Position numbers and translations under genes: made by a program
In this document: one piece after another, positions 61,047 through 64,000 of the stretch
Layout of the letters: each line of letters begins with the position of its first letter
How positions within the stretch are numbered: the stretch's first letter is position 1
Assembly (NCBI RefSeq): GCF_003610915.1
Contig: NZ_NSDJ01000001.1
Span: forward strand, 4,092,001 to 4,156,000
Direction: 5' to 3'
Length of the DNA stretch: 64,000 nucleotides
Source: Rahnella variigena
GTDB lineage: Bacteria; Pseudomonadota; Gammaproteobacteria; Enterobacterales; Enterobacteriaceae
Notes under the pieces: model-generated
Told to the model about the DNA's origin: nothing
The model's input: the letters and a program-made list of their open reading frames with translations, nothing else
The model's database searches: none

Positions 61047-61080
61047 AATTCATGCCCGTAAAAACGGGTGAACGGGGCGC

Positions 61081-61109
61081 ATAATATGAAACGTCGCTAC
61101 CCCTGTCAA
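61081..61109 (-). promoter_or_regulatory. Promoter of the tRNA-Ala pair
   Basis: On the minus strand, TTGACA and TATTAT are 17 bases apart, followed by the GC-rich discriminator GCGCCCC typical of stringently controlled stable-RNA promoters. Confidence 0.85.
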
Positions 61110-61335
61110 CGGCTAAATCCGTTTCTGAATTCAAGCGCTGAAAAAGCCGCCAAATGCCCCATTTCGCGGGGAAAAATACGCTGACCTGACGCAAATTTTT
61201 AGCCGGATGCATTGTTTTACAATTTGGCCGCCAGCCGGCGTTTTTCCTAGCTTTCTGATCTCGCTACGCATTTTCTTAACATCTATGTCTGAATGATTAA
61301 TGGAATGTTAGCAGACTATGAAAATCGTCTTGTTT

Positions 61336-61349
61336 TGAGATAAATCTCA
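61336..61349. promoter_or_regulatory. Palindrome upstream of the FNT-family channel gene
   Basis: TGAGAT-AA-ATCTCA is a perfect inverted repeat, preceded by T, about 50 bases upstream of the start. Read as TTGAG-ATAA-ATCTC it partly fits an FNR site (TTGAT-N4-ATCAA). An anaerobic promoter would suit a formate channel. The match is imperfect. Confidence 0.35.
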
Positions 61350-61399
61350 GAATAGACTGCTCGCGCAATAATCATAACTCACTACATTCGAGCACTCCC

Positions 61400-62191
61400 A
61401 TGTCCTTGTATTCACCTAAAGAAATCGCATCCATCGCTGTCACGGCGGGCGTTAATAAAAGCCATGCTTCCGTGTTGAATTTGTTAATTTTGGGCTTCCT
61501 GGCTGGCGCATTCATCGCCACCGGATTCCTGCTGGATCTGCACGTAATAGGGACGTTACCTGCATCCTGGGGTTCATTCAGTAACTTGCTGGGCGCGGCA
61601 GTCTTCCCGGTGGGCATCATACTGACGGTATTAGCAGGGGGAGAACTGCTGACCGGTAACATGATGACCTTGCCTATCGCCTGGTTCGCGCGTCAGATCA
61701 GTCTTTACGCCGTTCTGCGTAACTGGTTCTGGGTGACACTCGCTAACCTGCTGGGCAGCCTGGCAGTGGCCTATTTCTTCGGCCACGTTCTGGGTCTGAC
61801 GGAAGGCGCCTTCCTGAGCAAAACCGTGGCCACTGCCACCGCGAAAGTGAATGCTGATTTCATGCACGCGTTCATTTCCGGTATCGGCTGTAACTGGCTG
61901 GTGTGTCTGGCAATCTGGCTGGCCTTCGCCAGTAAAGAAGTCGGCGGCAAAGTGATCGGTATGTGGTTCCCGGTCATGGCGTTCGTGGCGATCGGCTTCC
62001 AGCACGTGGTGGCGAATATGTTCATCGTTCCAGCCGCTATTTTTGCTGGTGCGCTGAACTGGTCTCAGTATTTCCCGAACTTCGTGGCCGTATTCCTCGG
62101 TAACGCTGTCGGTGGCGCGGGTTTCGTCGGGCTGATGTACTTCCTCGCCTACCGCCCTACCGCTCAGGCTCCTGCAACTGAACAACGTTAA
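61400..62191 (+). CDS. Formate/nitrite transporter (FNT) family channel
   Basis: A 263-residue membrane protein with six helices, the FNT fold. Conserved elements are FLAGAFIATGFLL near residue 36, LAGGELLTGNMM near residue 80, and the central histidine loop GFQHVVANMFIVPAAIF near residue 198. FNT channels pass formate, nitrite or related anions as acids. Its sequence is not a close match to FocA, NirC or YfdC. Formate import or export would fit with the FHL island 27 kb away. Monocistronic. Confidence 0.88.
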   Translation: MSLYSPKEIASIAVTAGVNKSHASVLNLLILGFLAGAFIATGFLLDLHVIGTLPASWGSFSNLLGAAVFPVGIILTVLAGGELLTGNMMTLPIAWFARQISLYAVLRNWFWVTLANLLGSLAVAYFFGHVLGLTEGAFLSKTVATATAKVNADFMHAFISGIGCNWLVCLAIWLAFASKEVGGKVIGMWFPVMAFVAIGFQHVVANMFIVPAAIFAGALNWSQYFPNFVAVFLGNAVGGAGFVGLMYFLAYRPTAQAPATEQR

Positions 62192-62225
62192 TTAAGACGT
62201 TTTCACGCGAGCGTTTCGCAGAAAG

Positions 62226-62261
62226 CAAAAAAGCCAGCCGGTTTCCCGAGCTGGCTTTTTT
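62226..62261. terminator. Bidirectional terminator between the FNT gene and gltX
   Basis: AAAAAGCCAGC / GCTGGCTTTTT arms with an 11-base loop and T runs on both strands. Confidence 0.85.
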
Positions 62262-62279
62262 ATCGCTTTTTAACAGCGA

Positions 62280-63698
62280 TTACTGAGCTTGTGTTTCGCG
62301 CTCAGCAATAAAGGCTAACGCCATATCGATACGCGCCAGCACACGGCTCTGGCCAATAGCGTGGACGGTCACGTCAACACCCGGAGACTGACCTGCGCCT
62401 GTTACCGCAACACGCAGTGGCATGCCGACTTTACCCATCCCGACTTCCAGTTCATCCGCCGTGCCCTGAATAGCGTGGTGAATGTTCTCAGCAGTCCAGT
62501 CAGTGATCGCAGCCAGTTTGGCGCGAACGACTTCCAGCGGCTGACGCGCAACCGGACGTAAGTGTTTCTTCGCCGCATCGGCATCAAACTCTGCAAAGTC
62601 TTCGTAGAAGTAACGGCAGGATTCTGCCATCTCTTTCAGCGTTTTGCAGCGCTCGCCCAGCAGGGTCACGATTTCGAACAGTTGCGGGCCGTTACGGGTT
62701 TCGATACCGGCCTGCTCCACATGCCACAGCAAATGGGTCGCCACGTAATGCGGATCCATCGTATTGATGTAGTGATGGTTCAGCCATTGCAGTTTTTCAG
62801 TGTTAAACGCACTGGCAGATTTGCTGACGTTCTCCAGTGAGAACAGCGCTTTCATTTCGTCGCGGCTGAATATTTCCTGATCGCCATGAGACCAGCCCAG
62901 ACGCACCAGATAGTTCAGCAGCGCTTCCGGCAGATAGCCGTCGTCGCGGTATTGCATTACACCGACCGCGCCGTGGCGTTTAGACAGTTTTTTACCGTCG
63001 TCGCCCAGAATCATGGAAACGTGCGCGTAAACCGGTACCGGTGCGCCCAGCGCTTTCAGGATGTTGATCTGACGCGGGGTATTGTTGATATGGTCTTCGC
63101 CACGGATAACGTGAGTGATTTCCATATCCCAGTCATCAACCACAACGCAGAAGTTATAGGTCGGGGAACCGTCGGTACGGCGGATGATCAGATCATCGAG
63201 CTCGTCATTGCTGAATTCGATCGGGCCGCGGATCTGGTCATCAAAGATGACAGAACCTTCCTGCGGGTTACGAAAACGCACCACGCACGGCTCATCGGCA
63301 GCGTGATGTTCGTGGCTGTCGCGGCAACGACCGTCATAACGAGGCTTCTCGTTATTGGCCATTTGTTCTTCACGCAGCGCTTCCAGACGTTCTTTAGAGC
63401 AATAGCATTTATACGCGGTGCCGTTTTCCAGCATCTCATCAATAACTGCATTGTAGCGGTCAAAACGTTTGGTCTGGAAATACGGGCCTTCATCCCAGTC
63501 CAGATTCAGCCAGTTCATGCCATCCATAATCGCGTCGATTGCTTCCTGAGTGGAACGCTCGAGATCGGTATCTTCGATACGCAGCACAAACTCGCCGCCC
63601 AGGTTGCGGGCAAAGAGCCAGGAATAAAGCGCGGTACGGGCGCCACCGACGTGCAGATAGCCGGTCGGGCTTGGGGCAAAACGGGTTTTGATTTTCAT
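62280..63698 (-). CDS. gltX: GltX, glutamyl-tRNA synthetase
   Basis: A 472-residue class I synthetase, the E. coli length. The HIGH-type motif is [16 protein letters not shown] (residues 7-22), the KMSKS-type motif is [10 protein letters not shown] near residue 237, and a zinc site (CYCSKERL...GRCRDS) lies near residues 98-127. It charges tRNA-Glu. Its divergent neighbour is a tRNA-Val gene, as in E. coli. Confidence 0.96.
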   Translation of the reverse strand: MKIKTRFAPSPTGYLHVGGARTALYSWLFARNLGGEFVLRIEDTDLERSTQEAIDAIMDGMNWLNLDWDEGPYFQTKRFDRYNAVIDEMLENGTAYKCYCSKERLEALREEQMANNEKPRYDGRCRDSHEHHAADEPCVVRFRNPQEGSVIFDDQIRGPIEFSNDELDDLIIRRTDGSPTYNFCVVVDDWDMEITHVIRGEDHINNTPRQINILKALGAPVPVYAHVSMILGDDGKKLSKRHGAVGVMQYRDDGYLPEALLNYLVRLGWSHGDQEIFSRDEMKALFSLENVSKSASAFNTEKLQWLNHHYINTMDPHYVATHLLWHVEQAGIETRNGPQLFEIVTLLGERCKTLKEMAESCRYFYEDFAEFDADAAKKHLRPVARQPLEVVRAKLAAITDWTAENIHHAIQGTADELEVGMGKVGMPLRVAVTGAGQSPGVDVTVHAIGQSRVLARIDMALAFIAERETQAQ

Positions 63699-63915
63699 CT
63701 GGGTGCAACCTTAATAACGCAACGCCGAAAAACGTCGCTATCAATTAACAAAAAGTGGCTGACATTCTACCACTCTGCCCTGATTCCTCAACGCACAACC
63801 ACGGGCAGTCGTGTGGTTTAAGGCCATGAATGCGTAAAGAATCGACTACGCGGGCGAGAAACGCGCCATGTTGTCTAAAAATAAGCCGAACGATCATTTT
63901 TGTTTTTAAAAAGCG

Positions 63916-63943
63916 TTGACGTAATTTCAAGTATCCCTATAAT
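63916..63943 (+). promoter_or_regulatory. Promoter of the tRNA-Val operon
   Basis: TTGACG (63916-63921) and TATAAT (63938-63943) are 16 bases apart, followed by a GCGACTCC discriminator, just upstream of tRNA-Val. Confidence 0.85.
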
Positions 63944-63961
63944 GCGACTCCATCACGACGG

Positions 63962-64000
63962 GGGCGATTAGCTCAGTTGGTAGAGCATCTCCTTTACACG
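63962..64000 (+). tRNA. valU: tRNA-Val (TAC), 5' part cut by window edge
   Basis: The first 39 bases of a tRNA: GGGCGATTAGCTCAGTTGGT, then anticodon stem TCTCC and loop TTTACAC with anticodon TAC. In E. coli gltX is followed by the valU-valX-valY-lysV tRNA cluster; the rest of this cluster is outside the window. Confidence 0.9.

Noticed and set aside
62886..63821. A 311-codon open frame on the plus strand opposite gltX
   Set aside because: It is antisense to a conserved synthetase, and its composition mirrors the gltX codons.

Overview
The window looks like a chromosomal segment of an enterobacterium of the Yersiniaceae, most like Rahnella or a close relative (inferred). The reasons are moderate GC, the E. 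coli-like order alaC-ypdA-ypdB, glk-yfeO, ypeC-mntH-nupC, two tRNA-Ala, gltX and tRNA-Val, a complete curli locus, indolepyruvate decarboxylase, and a full formate hydrogenlyase (FHL) island. Genus was judged by eye, without a database search.

Layout. 1-1.7 kb: AT-rich edge of an accessory region, with the 3' part of an unknown coiled-coil gene, a broken PAAR gene and a small secreted DUF3761 protein. 1.7-4.2 kb: nlpA, a LysR regulator and a GNAT acetyltransferase. 4.2-10.5 kb: a catabolic operon of three Gfo/Idh/MocA oxidoreductases and a GPH-type sugar transporter, divergent from a LacI-family regulator. 10.5-15.1 kb: yghU, yghX, yghW, then a LysR gene divergent from a carboxymuconolactone decarboxylase-like gene, a tautomerase and a DUF4865 gene.

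15.1-35.9 kb: the FHL island. hypABCDE-fhlA runs leftward and hycABCDEFGHI rightward from a shared 328-bp control region with back-to-back sigma-54 promoters. A second unit follows: hydN-fdhF-hypF-nickel permease. HycB/C/D/E/F/G form the membrane [NiFe]-hydrogenase-3, FdhF feeds it electrons from formate, HypA-F mature the nickel site, HycI cleaves HycE, HycH assists, HycA and FhlA control, and the NiCoT permease brings in nickel. FdhF has cysteine (TGT codon), not selenocysteine, at residue 140. TGTCGAAAT motifs and perfect palindromes mark probable FhlA sites.

35.9-40.8 kb: curli genes csgC, csgA, csgB (leftward) and csgDEFG (rightward) around an 872-bp control region. 40.8-57.8 kb: housekeeping and accessory genes, including a DUF4153 membrane protein, cytochrome b561, alaC, the pyruvate-sensing pair ypdAB, hiuH, glk, yfeO, ygeA, a PACE efflux gene with a divergent LysR gene, ipdC, yghZ and ypeC. 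57.8-64 kb: mntH with a Fur-like box, nupC, two identical tRNA-Ala genes, a formate/nitrite-family channel, gltX and the start of a tRNA-Val gene.

I see no prophage, complete insertion sequence or CRISPR array. The most distinctive features are the selenium-independent FHL with its own nickel permease, the recurrent palindromic intergenic repeats, the atypical CsgA linker, and the uncharacterised triple-oxidoreductase operon.
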